From Pseudomonas knackmussii B13 (GTDB lineage: Bacteria > Pseudomonadota > Gammaproteobacteria > Pseudomonadales > Pseudomonadaceae), in NCBI RefSeq assembly GCF_000689415.1, contig NZ_HG322950.1, positions 4,347,501-4,411,500 on the forward strand: a stretch of 64,000 bases of DNA. Reading direction: 5' to 3'. Numbering within the stretch: the stretch's first letter is position 1; the number at the start of each line of letters is the position of its first letter. The notes below the pieces were generated by a model. The model saw only the letters and a program-made list of their open reading frames with translations. It had not been told where the DNA came from and did no database searches. A program made the position numbers and the translations under genes. This document shows positions 25,480 to 32,684 of this stretch, one piece after another.

Positions 25480-25893
25480 TCGCAGGCTCCGGAACAGACG
25501 GCGGGGAGGAAAGTTGCGCGCCATGGTAGCAGCGATGAGCGACGAAAAAGTCCCTGGCAACGGCCTGGAAAGGCTTGACAAAGGTGGCCGGAAGCAAGCG
25601 CTTGGGACAATCCACAGAAGCTGTGGATAACTTCGTGGATAAGATGATGAAAACGTCTTATACGCCTTGCCCTGCGGGGCCGCGGCTTAGATTGTCGATT
25701 TTTTCACCAACAGAAAAACAATAATATTTTCAATAACTTATGAATGTAAAGTGAAAAATCAAAGGCTTGCGGAAGATTTTCTCAAAGGCTTGACAGGGCG
25801 CACGCGCGATGTGCACAAGTCTGCGGCACACGGCCGCAGACCGCCTCAATTCAGGGCGGCAAAGCGGCATACCAGGGGCTTTTCCGGGGCGTT
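25480..25893. other. 414-bp intergenic region with an AT-rich segment
   Basis: This is the longest gene-free stretch. It is the upstream region of rmuC (minus strand) and the 3' side of the small protein gene at 25894. It holds the DnaA-box cluster at 25611-25642 and, at about 25686-25780, a markedly A/T-rich tract unlike the rest of the window. No tRNA or convincing protein gene is visible. A small RNA cannot be excluded. Confidence 0.5.
25611..25642. promoter_or_regulatory. DnaA-box cluster upstream of rmuC
   Basis: TGTGGATAA (25622-25630) is an exact inverted DnaA box. CGTGGATAA (25634-25642) differs by one base and lies 12 bp downstream in the same direction. TCCACA (25611-25616) forms an inverted repeat with TGTGGA (25622-25627). 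The cluster lies 130-165 bp upstream of the rmuC start. Confidence 0.5.
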
Positions 25894-26106
25894 TCAGACG
25901 TACTGGCGAGAGCCTCGGCGGCGCTCGACGACAGGCGTCGACGGCGGTTTGTGCCAGGGTGGTGCAACATCGCAGAGCGACAGGCGAACGCGCTCGAACA
26001 TGCGCTGCGCGGCAAGCTTGCTCGAGTACTGGAAGAAGAACTGCTGATTCAGGTAGACGCGCCATTGCTGACGGTCATGGGGATGGGCTTCCAGGCGGAC
26101 ATCCAT
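25894..26106 (-). CDS. Small hypothetical protein
   Basis: This 70-residue protein opens with MDVRLEAHPHDRQQWRVYLNQQFFFQYSSKLAAQRMFERVRL and ends in a basic tail. The sequence is evenly hydrophilic with several aromatic residues in the first half; no signal peptide, metal motif or known domain is recognised. AAGGAG lies 8 bases before the ATG, a strong ribosome site, which supports a real gene. It stands 74 bp downstream of the RES toxin gene on the same strand and might be co-transcribed with that pair. Confidence 0.65.
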   Translation of the reverse strand: MDVRLEAHPHDRQQWRVYLNQQFFFQYSSKLAAQRMFERVRLSLCDVAPPWHKPPSTPVVERRRGSRQYV

Positions 26107-26180
26107 GGCGGCGCTCCTTGCTGGCCAGCCCTATAAGCTAAACCCTTCAGACTGCTCCTACAGCGGAGGACGACAAACGG

Positions 26181-26951
26181 TCAGGCCGGGTACGGCAGTC
26201 GTCCATCCACCAGGAATGTCTCGCGCGGGAACAACCGCGGCGCATCCGGCACCTGCGCCTGCTTATAGGCCACATAGTCGCCCGTGGTTTCGCACAGCCA
26301 GGGCTGCAAGTTGCGCGGGCGCCGATCGACGAAGGCCGACGGCGCGAACAGCGCCGCATTGAGTCCACCCAGCGGACAACGCGCCGAACGATACTCGAAC
26401 GCCTCGACCCCGGCACCGCGCATCGCACTGCCCAGGCCCTGGGTCAGCCCGTAGTCCTGCCGATCTTCCAGCTTCGCAGCATGTTCGGCGAAGGGCGCCT
26501 GTTGCAGGCGCACACCCCGCTGCACCTGGAAACGCGCCTCGAAGGACGCATGTTCGGAAAGAATGCGTCCGCTGGGCGGCGGGCTGCTCATGCCCTCCCA
26601 CAGCACGAAGCGGTAATAGGCGCCTTCGGCCATCGCGGTTTCCAGGCGCAGGGCGGCGTAGAACAGGCTCGGCTCGTGGCGCCGACCGAAGCGTGAACCC
26701 CAGCGCAGCGGCGGATAGCGGAACGGTGTCTTGAGCAGGTAATGCAGATCCGTAGTCGTCTGCGGCAGGCGCGGCTTGCTGGTTTCGATCAGTTCCTCGA
26801 GCAGCGCCTGCTCCTCGAGGGTATCCACCAATTGCAGGGTCGCGACCTGCTCCTGGCTTTCCACCAGGCGCACCAGCTTGCCGCGCAGCGGCGTGATCGT
26901 CTGCTCGCCCTGGCAACGCCGCCAGAGCTCGGCGCCCGCGTCGGAAGCCAT
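26181..26951 (-). CDS. RES-domain toxin
   Basis: This 256-residue protein has a RES domain, a family whose characterised members degrade NAD+ (ADP-ribosyltransferase-like fold). The conserved Arg, Tyr and Glu appear in WGSRFGRRHEPSLFYAALRLETAMAE (about residues 84-109). The C-terminal EYRSARCPLGGLNAALFAPSAF holds the typical late serine motif. The ATG directly abuts the stop of the Xre-type antitoxin gene, with no gap, which matches known RES/Xre toxin-antitoxin operons. The N-terminal 80 residues are longer than in minimal RES toxins. Confidence 0.88.
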   Translation of the reverse strand: MASDAGAELWRRCQGEQTITPLRGKLVRLVESQEQVATLQLVDTLEEQALLEELIETSKPRLPQTTTDLHYLLKTPFRYPPLRWGSRFGRRHEPSLFYAALRLETAMAEGAYYRFVLWEGMSSPPPSGRILSEHASFEARFQVQRGVRLQQAPFAEHAAKLEDRQDYGLTQGLGSAMRGAGVEAFEYRSARCPLGGLNAALFAPSAFVDRRPRNLQPWLCETTGDYVAYKQAQVPDAPRLFPRETFLVDGRLPYPA

Positions 26952-27320
26952 TCAGACTTTGCCCCGAATGGCGTCGAGGTATTCCACCACCTGTACCAGG
27001 CCCTGCACCTGTTCCATGAGCTGCAGCGGCACGCCGCCCAGGTGATGGTTGTCGGTGCGCAGGAAGTGGCGCATGTCCTCAAGGTTGCCGCCGAACAAGG
27101 CAAACAGCGCGCGATAGATACGCACCAGCAGCAGCGCCAACTCGCCGGTCTTGCTGTTGACCCGCAGGCCAGCGCCCTTCCAGCGGCTCACCGCGCTGCG
27201 GTCCACACCGACGATATCGGCCAGCTCCTGCTGGGTCATGCCCAGTTGCTCGCGGGCAGCCAGAACGGCCTTGGCAAGAACGATGTCGGGCGACGGACTG
27301 TCCTGGATCAGGGCACTCAT
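26952..27320 (-). CDS. Xre/MbcA/ParS-type antitoxin of the RES toxin
   Basis: This is a 122-residue antitoxin. It has an N-terminal helix-turn-helix (AAREQLGMTQQELADIVGVDRSAVSRWKGAG, about residues 21-51) and a C-terminal DUF2384-like domain (LALLLVRIYRALFALFGGNLEDMRHFLRTDNHHLGGVPLQLM). That C-terminal domain normally plugs the RES active site. It is first in the operon, as usual for RES/Xre pairs. Inverted repeats just upstream of its start suggest autorepression. Confidence 0.9.
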   Translation of the reverse strand: MSALIQDSPSPDIVLAKAVLAAREQLGMTQQELADIVGVDRSAVSRWKGAGLRVNSKTGELALLLVRIYRALFALFGGNLEDMRHFLRTDNHHLGGVPLQLMEQVQGLVQVVEYLDAIRGKV

Positions 27321-27337
27321 GGCGCGCGCCTCCTTGG

Positions 27338-27372
27338 TGAAATTTCATCATTTATATCACACAAAGTGATAT
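27338..27372. promoter_or_regulatory. Palindromic operators upstream of the RES/Xre operon
   Basis: TGAAATTTCA (27338-27347) is a perfect 10-bp palindrome. ATATCAC (27354-27360) and GTGATAT (27366-27372) form a perfect 7-bp inverted repeat around ACAAA. A further GTGAAAT half-site lies at 27384-27390. They sit 18-70 bp upstream of the antitoxin start in an A/T-rich patch, as expected for antitoxin binding sites over the promoter (inference). Confidence 0.65.
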
Positions 27373-27538
27373 TTCCACAGAACGTGAAATGAGCCGAAGC
27401 CTGCGTCTTTACCCGACCTTTACCACTGCTTGGCGTTTCTTGACGGGCCTGCGCAGTCAGAGTTTGCAACCGCGCGGCAATCGCTCGACGCGGACGCGAC
27501 CCGATGAACGCGCCGGACCGGCGCTCCAGGAGCCCAAC

Positions 27539-27943
27539 ATGAAAAAGACTCTCGCCCTGCTCTGTGCCGCCCTTGCCCTGGCCGGCCCGCTGAGCAGCTT
27601 CGCCCAACCGGGCCCGGATCGAGGCCCCGACCATCGCCCGCCGGGCTACGGTCAACCGCCGAAGCCGGGCCATGACCACGGCCGCTCCGGCCATGCGGAC
27701 CCGCGCTACTACCGCGATCCGCATTACCAGCCGCGCCCCGGCATGCCGGTGCCGCATCGGGAGTGGCGCAGGGGGTGGGTGGTGCAGCCGGTCTACCGTA
27801 GCGACCGCTACTGGGTCACCGACTGGCACGCGCGCCATCTGTATGCACCGCCGCGCGATCATCGCTGGCTGTACGTCAACGGCGACTACGTGCTGATCGC
27901 GATCGCCACCGGCGCGGTGGTCAGCGTACTCGCCGGCTATTGA
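27539..27943 (+). CDS. RcnB-family periplasmic protein
   Basis: This 134-residue secreted protein has a Sec signal peptide (MKKTLALLCAALALAGPLSSFAQ) followed by a His/Pro/Gly/Asp-rich segment (about residues 25-75). Its C-terminal RcnB-type domain is VQPVYRSDRYWVTDWHARHLYAPPRDHRWLYVNGDYVLIAIATGAVVSVL. RcnB relatives are small periplasmic proteins connected with nickel/cobalt homeostasis; the His-rich stretch fits metal contact, but the role is not proven here. AGGAG precedes the ATG by 5 bases; the open frame continues upstream without a better start. Confidence 0.85.
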   Translation: MKKTLALLCAALALAGPLSSFAQPGPDRGPDHRPPGYGQPPKPGHDHGRSGHADPRYYRDPHYQPRPGMPVPHREWRRGWVVQPVYRSDRYWVTDWHARHLYAPPRDHRWLYVNGDYVLIAIATGAVVSVLAGY

Positions 27944-27955
27944 TGCCGGCTCGGC

Positions 27956-28378
27956 TCAGGCGGTGGCGCTCAGCAGCGAGCCGGCGCCGCCGCCACCTTT
28001 CTGAAGCGCCTGGACGAGCGCTGCGGCGGTCGTCTGCAGCGCTGCACTGGTACTGGCGATGCGGCTCTGAATCGCCATCAACGCGGCGGTGCGCTCGGCA
28101 TCGGACGAATAGTGTCGCGCCTGGGCGGCGGACAGTTCTTGCTGCTCCTGCTGGAGCTGCTTCTGCAGTTCCTTGAGGCGCTTCTGCAGTTGCTGCACGG
28201 TAGTGGACGAGCCGCCCGCCGAGGCACTGCCGCTTGCGGCGGAAGAGCGGCCAGTAGGCACGGCCTGGCGCGTCGTAGTCTCGTCCTTGGCGGTGTCAGC
28301 CATTCCCGCGCCATTACCTGACGAGGCGTTGGTGGAGACCGAGATCACATAGTTCGAGCTAGATGGAGACACAATCAT
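27956..28378 (-). CDS. FlxA-like coiled-coil protein
   Basis: This 140-residue protein has a low-complexity N-terminal half (Ser, Thr, Ala, Gly) and a Gln/Glu/Leu-rich coiled coil (VQQLQKRLKELQKQLQQEQQELSAAQARHYSS, about residues 62-93), then an Ala/Ser-rich helix. The heptad pattern and the small-residue flanks match FlxA-like proteins. AAGGAA precedes the ATG at 28378; the longer frame upstream has no ribosome site. It may form oligomers, but no specific role can be read from the sequence. Confidence 0.7.
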   Translation of the reverse strand: MIVSPSSSNYVISVSTNASSGNGAGMADTAKDETTTRQAVPTGRSSAASGSASAGGSSTTVQQLQKRLKELQKQLQQEQQELSAAQARHYSSDAERTAALMAIQSRIASTSAALQTTAAALVQALQKGGGGAGSLLSATA

Positions 28379-28505
28379 GTCCGGGTTCCTTTTCCGGGTA
28401 TGCAGCCTGCTATCGACCGGCACGGGGAAATCTTGAGATGCGGATTCGCCCGCGCCGGCGAAAGCCACTACGATAGGCGCCCTTTCCGCCCCGCTCGCCG
28501 CCGCC

Positions 28506-28976
28506 ATGGACAAGAAACGCGTCTACCAGTTGATCCTCGACCGCCTCGAAGCCGACCTGGACATCGCCGTGGGCGCTGCCCGTACTGCCCACGAGGCCGC
28601 CACTCACGAGGAAAACGTCGCCGAAAACAAGTACGACACGCTCGGCCTGGAGGCCGCCTACCTGGCCGCCGGGCAATCGCGCCGTGTCGAGGAGATCCGC
28701 CAGGCCCTGGCGCGCTTCCAGAACCTGGTACTGCGCGACTTCGACCCGGACCAGGGCGTGCAGACCAGCGCGCTGGTGCAGCTGGCAGATCAGGACGACC
28801 GCCTTATGTGGCTGTTCCTCGGCCCGGACGCCGCCGGTCTGAAGGTGGCGCTGGATGGCCAGGAGATCCTCGTCATCAGCCCGCGCTCGCCACTGGGTGG
28901 CGCCCTGCTCAATCACCAGCCGGGCGACGAGTTGCAGGTGGGCAAGCAGGTCTACGAAATCCTCGACGCCAGCTGA
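28506..28976 (+). CDS. GreA/GreB-family C-terminal domain protein
   Basis: This 156-residue protein starts with a helical region (MDKKRVYQLILDRLEADLDIAVGAARTAHEAATHEENVAENKYDTLGLEAAYLAAGQSRRVEEI) resembling an altered coiled coil. It ends in a Gre-type C-terminal fold with LMWLFLGPDAAGLKVALDGQEILVISPRSPLGGALLNHQPGDELQV. The ISPRSPLGGALL...GD pattern is characteristic of the GreA/GreB/Rnk RNA-polymerase-binding domain. It could bind the polymerase secondary channel (inference). It is shorter at the N-terminus than true GreA and probably lacks the cleavage acidic tip. Confidence 0.78.
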   Translation: MDKKRVYQLILDRLEADLDIAVGAARTAHEAATHEENVAENKYDTLGLEAAYLAAGQSRRVEEIRQALARFQNLVLRDFDPDQGVQTSALVQLADQDDRLMWLFLGPDAAGLKVALDGQEILVISPRSPLGGALLNHQPGDELQVGKQVYEILDAS

Positions 28977-29045
28977 CCTGGCCGGCGCACCCATCGACGC
29001 CGGACTACGCTGCATGCTCCGATCCCGAAGAAAGGAGCTGCCGCC

Positions 29046-29387
29046 ATGCTGTTCAACTGGTCCGAATACGTTCCCGCGGTGAAGAAAGCCTTCGGCGCCC
29101 TGGGCAAGAAGCATCCAAAAATGATCGCCGCCTACCAGGCGCTGGATGCCGCCGCGGCGGACGGCGATGCGCTGGACGCCAAGACCCGCGAACTCATCTC
29201 CCTGGCCGTGGCCATCACCACTCGCTGCGACGGTTGCATCGGGGTGCATGCAGAGGCTGCACGCAAGGCCGGCGCGAGCGAAGCGGAAGTGGCGCAGGCA
29301 CTTGCCACGGCCATCGCCATGAACGCGGGCGCGGCCTATGTCTACTCGCTGCGCGCCCTGGAGGCGTACGAATCTTCCGCCGGTTGA
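29046..29387 (+). CDS. AhpD-like carboxymuconolactone decarboxylase-family protein
   Basis: This 113-residue protein has the CMD/AhpD fold with the redox motif CDGCIGVHAEAARKAGAS (CxxC and following His), preceded by DAKTRELISLAVAITTR. Such proteins are small alkylhydroperoxidase-like or thiol-disulfide enzymes. It opens MLFNWSEYVPAVKKAFGALGKKHP. AAAGGAG lies 7 bases upstream. It starts 69 bp after the Gre-like gene and is probably a separate unit or read-through partner. Confidence 0.9.
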   Translation: MLFNWSEYVPAVKKAFGALGKKHPKMIAAYQALDAAAADGDALDAKTRELISLAVAITTRCDGCIGVHAEAARKAGASEAEVAQALATAIAMNAGAAYVYSLRALEAYESSAG

Positions 29388-29442
29388 TGCCGTCGGCGGA
29401 AATGCGCTATCAGTGGCGGCTTACCCTCTGACGTGAGCCGCC

Positions 29443-29814
29443 ATGTCCACACCTGGATTCAGCACCTGGAAACTGGCCCTCGGCATTGCCGCCGGCATCT
29501 GGCTCGGCTTCGCTGCCGTAGCCCTCAGCTGCGCCCTGCTCTATCGCTACCTGCCCCAGGCTCCGGCCGAAGTCGCGAAGCGCGTGCTGCCAGCGCCAGC
29601 ACCCGCGCGCCCCACCGCCGAAGACGCCAACGCGGCCATGTTCCAGCAATACCTTGAGAGCCAGCGCAAGCTGCAGGCCGAGCAGAATCAGAAGGTCGAG
29701 CAGAGCGAACGCGACAAGCGCTTCAACAGTGCGCCCTGCCAATTCTGGCGCCAGCAGTACCAGGCCGATCCCAGCGAGAAGAACCGCGTGAAGATGGACG
29801 CTTACTGCGGCTGA
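29443..29814 (+). CDS. Single-pass membrane protein of unknown function
   Basis: This is a 123-residue protein. A hydrophobic helix (LALGIAAGIWLGFAAVALSCALLYRYL, about residues 10-36) is followed by a proline/alanine linker and a Gln/Glu/Lys-rich, probably coiled-coil segment. It ends with two cysteines (CQFWRQQY and DAYCG) about 23 residues apart that could form a disulfide. It is likely anchored in the inner membrane with the rest in the periplasm. It overlaps the convergent diguanylate cyclase gene by 13 bp. No family is recognised. Confidence 0.68.
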   Translation: MSTPGFSTWKLALGIAAGIWLGFAAVALSCALLYRYLPQAPAEVAKRVLPAPAPARPTAEDANAAMFQQYLESQRKLQAEQNQKVEQSERDKRFNSAPCQFWRQQYQADPSEKNRVKMDAYCG

Positions 29815-30857
29815 GCCTCTGGCTTGCCGAGCACCACCTGGTCGCGCCCCTGGTTCTTCGCCTGGTACAAGGCGCGGTCGGCCTCGTTGAGCCAAGCGCA
29901 GGCGTCCACCTGGTAGGGGCTGTAGGAGGCGACGCCGATGCTCAGGCTCACCATCAGCTCCGGATACAGTTCGAAGCGCACCTTGGCGAAGTTCTGCCGC
30001 AGGCGCTGCATCACTTCCACCGCCAGGGACTGCGTGGTGCCGGGGAGGATCACGCAGAACTCGTCGCCGCCGTAGCGGCCGGGCGTGTCCGTATCGCGCA
30101 GCGTATGGGTCAGGACGCGGCTGAGCTCGGCGATAACCATGTCACCCAGCACGTGCCCGTAGGTGTCGTTGACGTTCTTGAAGCGGTCGATGTCGATGAG
30201 TGCGATGCTGGAGCGGGTGTGCTGCTGGCGGCAGCGCTGGAACTCGCTTTCCAGCTGGTCCATCCAGCTGCCGTGGTTGAGCAGCCCGGTCAGGCTGTCG
30301 GTGCGACTCACCGCGCGCAAGGCCTTCTTGTGCTCGGAGAGACGCTTGGCCAGGCTGAAACTGCCCCCGCCGACCGCCAGCGGATAGATCACCAGCATTG
30401 GCAGGCAGGCGTACACCTGCAGCGGAGTCGCCACGGAGATGAAGGTGAAGCCGAAGAGCGCCACGGCGAGCGACAGGCCGAGCAGTTGCGCCAGGCTGCC
30501 GAGCAGGAAGAAGCGCAGTCCGCCGGCAGCGATGTTGTCCATCGCCATCATCGACAGGATGGTCACGCTAGGCAGCGGATTGAGCTGCATGGCGCCGGCC
30601 CAGAAGCCGCCGAACAGCGAGTCCAGCAAGAGGTTGCGGCGCTCGGCCTGGTACGGTTGCCGAGAATGGCGCGCCAACTGATAGGCCAGATGCGGCCAGA
30701 GAAATCCGTTGAAAACCAGCAGCCCCCAGCCCCACAGGGGCATCCCCAGCGGCTGTAGCGCAGCGGCCACACAGAAGAAGCCGATACCCAGCCCAACGGT
30801 GCGCGGCGGGTAGATGCGCCGAGCGAATGACAATCCCTTTCCGACTGCTGATCCCAT
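29802..30857 (-). CDS. MASE2-GGDEF diguanylate cyclase (AdrA/DgcC-like)
   Basis: This is a 351-residue membrane enzyme making c-di-GMP. Residues 1-160 form a MASE2 sensor domain with several helices (RIYPPRTVGLGIGFFCVAAALQPLGMPLWGWGLLVFNGFLWPHLAYQLA). A GGDEF domain follows with RTDSLTGLLNHGSW, ALIDIDRFKNVNDTYGHVLGD and the intact catalytic GRYGGDEFCVIL. The RxxD inhibitory site is not obvious near the active loop. The ATG at 30857 is preferred (AAGG upstream); a GTG at 30881 would add 8 residues. Confidence 0.92.
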   Translation of the reverse strand: MGSAVGKGLSFARRIYPPRTVGLGIGFFCVAAALQPLGMPLWGWGLLVFNGFLWPHLAYQLARHSRQPYQAERRNLLLDSLFGGFWAGAMQLNPLPSVTILSMMAMDNIAAGGLRFFLLGSLAQLLGLSLAVALFGFTFISVATPLQVYACLPMLVIYPLAVGGGSFSLAKRLSEHKKALRAVSRTDSLTGLLNHGSWMDQLESEFQRCRQQHTRSSIALIDIDRFKNVNDTYGHVLGDMVIAELSRVLTHTLRDTDTPGRYGGDEFCVILPGTTQSLAVEVMQRLRQNFAKVRFELYPELMVSLSIGVASYSPYQVDACAWLNEADRALYQAKNQGRDQVVLGKPEAQPQ

Positions 30858-30944
30858 TTCCGGCCTTGATCTGGAGTTCACACCGGGAACGCTAGCAGAT
30901 CGCCATTACCACGCCTACCTGCTGGCATTCCCTAGAGACTCCCC

Positions 30945-30985
30945 CAGAAAAGACAAAACCCCTGAAACGCTAGGCATTTCAGGGG
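30945..30985 (-). terminator. Terminator of tRNA-Ser
   Basis: A perfect 9-bp stem CCCCTGAAA (30959-30967)/TTTCAGGGG (30977-30985) has a 9-base loop and is followed on the minus strand by TTTTGTCTTTT. It lies 17 bp after tRNA-Ser. Confidence 0.85.
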
Positions 30986-31001
30986 CTCTGGCCATATGTA
31001 A

Positions 31002-31091
31002 TGGCGGAGAGATAGGGATTTGAACCCTAGGAGCCATTGCTGACTCAACGGATTTCGAATCCGTCCCGTTCGACCACTCCGGCATCTCTCC
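31002..31091 (-). tRNA. tRNA-Ser (CGA)
   Basis: This is a 90-nt class II tRNA on the minus strand. The acceptor stem is GGAGAGA/TCTCTCC with encoded CCA. The anticodon stem-loop GGATTCGAAATCC gives anticodon CGA. A long variable arm is present, with T arm GGTTCAAATCC. It reads UCG serine codons. Confidence 0.97.
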
Positions 31092-31102
31092 GTGCGGCGC
31101 GC

Positions 31103-31108
31103 ATGATA
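31103..31108 (-). promoter_or_regulatory. Probable -10 element of the tRNA-Ser promoter
   Basis: On the minus strand TATCAT lies 11 bp upstream of tRNA-Ser and is followed by a GC-rich discriminator (GCGCGCC). A -35 element is not clear, so this is tentative. Confidence 0.45.
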
Positions 31109-31185
31109 CCAGCTTGATTGCAGAACGCGAAGCTTTCTTTTGGAAATTTTCGCGTTCTTTCAGTCGCTTGCGCGCTTTGAACAGG

Positions 31186-31896
31186 TTAGAGCGGAACGCC
31201 GAGGCGTTGCGCGACTTCCTCGTAGGCTTCGATCACGTCGCCCAGGCCTTGGCGGAAGCGGTCCTTGTCCATCTTCTTGCGGGTTTCCTTGTCCCACAGG
31301 CGGCAGCCGTCCGGACTGAACTCGTCGCCAAGGACGATCTGGCCGTGGAACACGCCGAACTCCAGCTTGAAGTCGACCAGCAGCAGGCCGGCGTCGTCGA
31401 AGAGCTTGTTCAGCACTTCGTTGACCTTGAAGGAGTAGGCCTTCATCTGCGCCAGTTGCTCGAGGGTCGCCCAGCCAAAGGCCTGGACGTGGGATTCGTT
31501 GATGAAGGGGTCGCCCAGGGCGTCGTTCTTCAGGAACAGCTCGAAGGTCGGCGGCGTCAGCTGCAGGCCCTCTTCCACACCCAGGCGGCGCACCAGGCTG
31601 CCGGCGGCGTAGTTGCGCACTACGCACTCGACCGGAATCATCGCCAGCTTCTTCACCAGCACCTCGTTGTCCGACAGCAGTTTGTCGAACTGGGTGGGAA
31701 TGCCGGCTTCTTCCAGCTTCTGCATGATGAAGGCGTTGAACTTGTTGTTCACCATGCCCTTGCGATCCAGCTGCTCGATGCGCTTGCCGTCGAACGCCGA
31801 GGTATCGTTGCGGAACAGCAGGACGAGGCGGTCGGCGTCGTCGGTGGTGTAAACCGATTTGGCCTTGCCGCGATAAAGTTCTTCGCGTTTTTCCAT
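31186..31896 (-). CDS. purC: Phosphoribosylaminoimidazole-succinocarboxamide synthase
   Basis: This 236-residue SAICAR synthetase of de novo purine synthesis joins CAIR and aspartate using ATP. Family motifs are ELYRGKAKSVYTT and VLLFRNDTSAFDGKR at the ATP site, PVECVVRNYAAGSLVRR, the metal/substrate motif LLVDFKLEFGVFHG, and LGDEFSPDGCRLWDKETRKKMDKDRFRQGLG. Length and sequence are typical of the bacterial short form. It is the last gene of the minus-strand dapA-bamC-MBL-purC run, 29 bp after the MBL gene. GGAG stands about 9 bases upstream of the ATG. Confidence 0.97.
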   Translation of the reverse strand: MEKREELYRGKAKSVYTTDDADRLVLLFRNDTSAFDGKRIEQLDRKGMVNNKFNAFIMQKLEEAGIPTQFDKLLSDNEVLVKKLAMIPVECVVRNYAAGSLVRRLGVEEGLQLTPPTFELFLKNDALGDPFINESHVQAFGWATLEQLAQMKAYSFKVNEVLNKLFDDAGLLLVDFKLEFGVFHGQIVLGDEFSPDGCRLWDKETRKKMDKDRFRQGLGDVIEAYEEVAQRLGVPL

Positions 31897-31925
31897 GATG
31901 GGCTCCGCTTGCTAGGTTGATGGGG

Positions 31926-32684
31926 TCAGGCGATCTCGCGCCAGTCGAGCCCCGAATGCTGATCGGCTACCTGCAGCCAGTCCGGGTCGCACCCGAGGGT
32001 GTCGACGAAACATTGCCGGGCCAGCTGCGGCGTGTTGTTCTTTTCGCTGAGGTGGGCCAGCACCAGGTGCTGCAGCCCTTCCCAGTCCAGCGCCGCGACC
32101 AGGTCGGCGGCCTGCTGGTTGTTCAAGTGTCCCCACTGGCCGCCCACGCGGGCCTTCAGCGGGTAGGGATAGGGACCACGGGCGAGCATCTCGCTGTCGT
32201 GGTTGGCCTCGACCACCAGCGCATCCAGGCCACGATAGCACTCCAGCACTTCGGCGGTGACGCTCCCCAGATCGGTCAACTGACCGAATCGCCGCCGACC
32301 ATCGGAAAGCACGAACTGCAAGGGCTCGCGGGCATCGTGGGCGACGCCGACGGCGGTGATTTCCATGTCCTTGATCTGCAGACGCTGACCGGCCGTCAAC
32401 AGCCCGGCGGGCTCCAATGGCTTGCGCAGTCCCTGCAGGGTTCCGGCGCTGAGGTAGACGGGTATCCGGTGGTGCCGGGCGAGCAATTCGACGCCATGCA
32501 CATGATCGGCGTGTTCGTGCGTGACCAGGATCGCGTCCAGCTCGCCGGGTTCGATACCCAGGCGAGCCAGTCGCTTGACGGTTTCACGCAGCGGAAAGCC
32601 GCAATCGATCAGGACGCGGGCGTCAGAACTTCTCACCAAGGCCGAATTGCCCCGGCTTCCGCTCCCCAGGACCGCGAAGTGCAT
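31926..32684 (-). CDS. Metallo-beta-lactamase fold protein (WalJ/YycJ-like)
   Basis: This 252-residue MBL-fold hydrolase opens with HFAVLGSGSRGNSALV. The metal motif THEHADHVHG (HxHxDH, near residue 58) and a later NHD in VVEANHD are clear. The family includes YycJ/WalJ-type 5'-3' DNA exonuclease-like proteins involved in mismatch repair and cell-wall signalling in Firmicutes; the Pseudomonas role is not known to me. The start at 32684 gives the conserved N-terminus, which means the gene begins inside bamC with a 62-bp overlap in a different frame, so translation is probably coupled. Confidence 0.9.
   Translation of the reverse strand: MHFAVLGSGSRGNSALVRSSDARVLIDCGFPLRETVKRLARLGIEPGELDAILVTHEHADHVHGVELLARHHRIPVYLSAGTLQGLRKPLEPAGLLTAGQRLQIKDMEITAVGVAHDAREPLQFVLSDGRRRFGQLTDLGSVTAEVLECYRGLDALVVEANHDSEMLARGPYPYPLKARVGGQWGHLNNQQAADLVAALDWEGLQHLVLAHLSEKNNTPQLARQCFVDTLGCDPDWLQVADQHSGLDWREIA

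Noticed and set aside
25686..25780. Possible replication origin in the AT-rich region upstream of rmuC
   Set aside because: Only one exact and one near DnaA box are present, and there is no dnaA, dnaN, rpmH or gyrB gene nearby. It is better regarded as a regulatory region.
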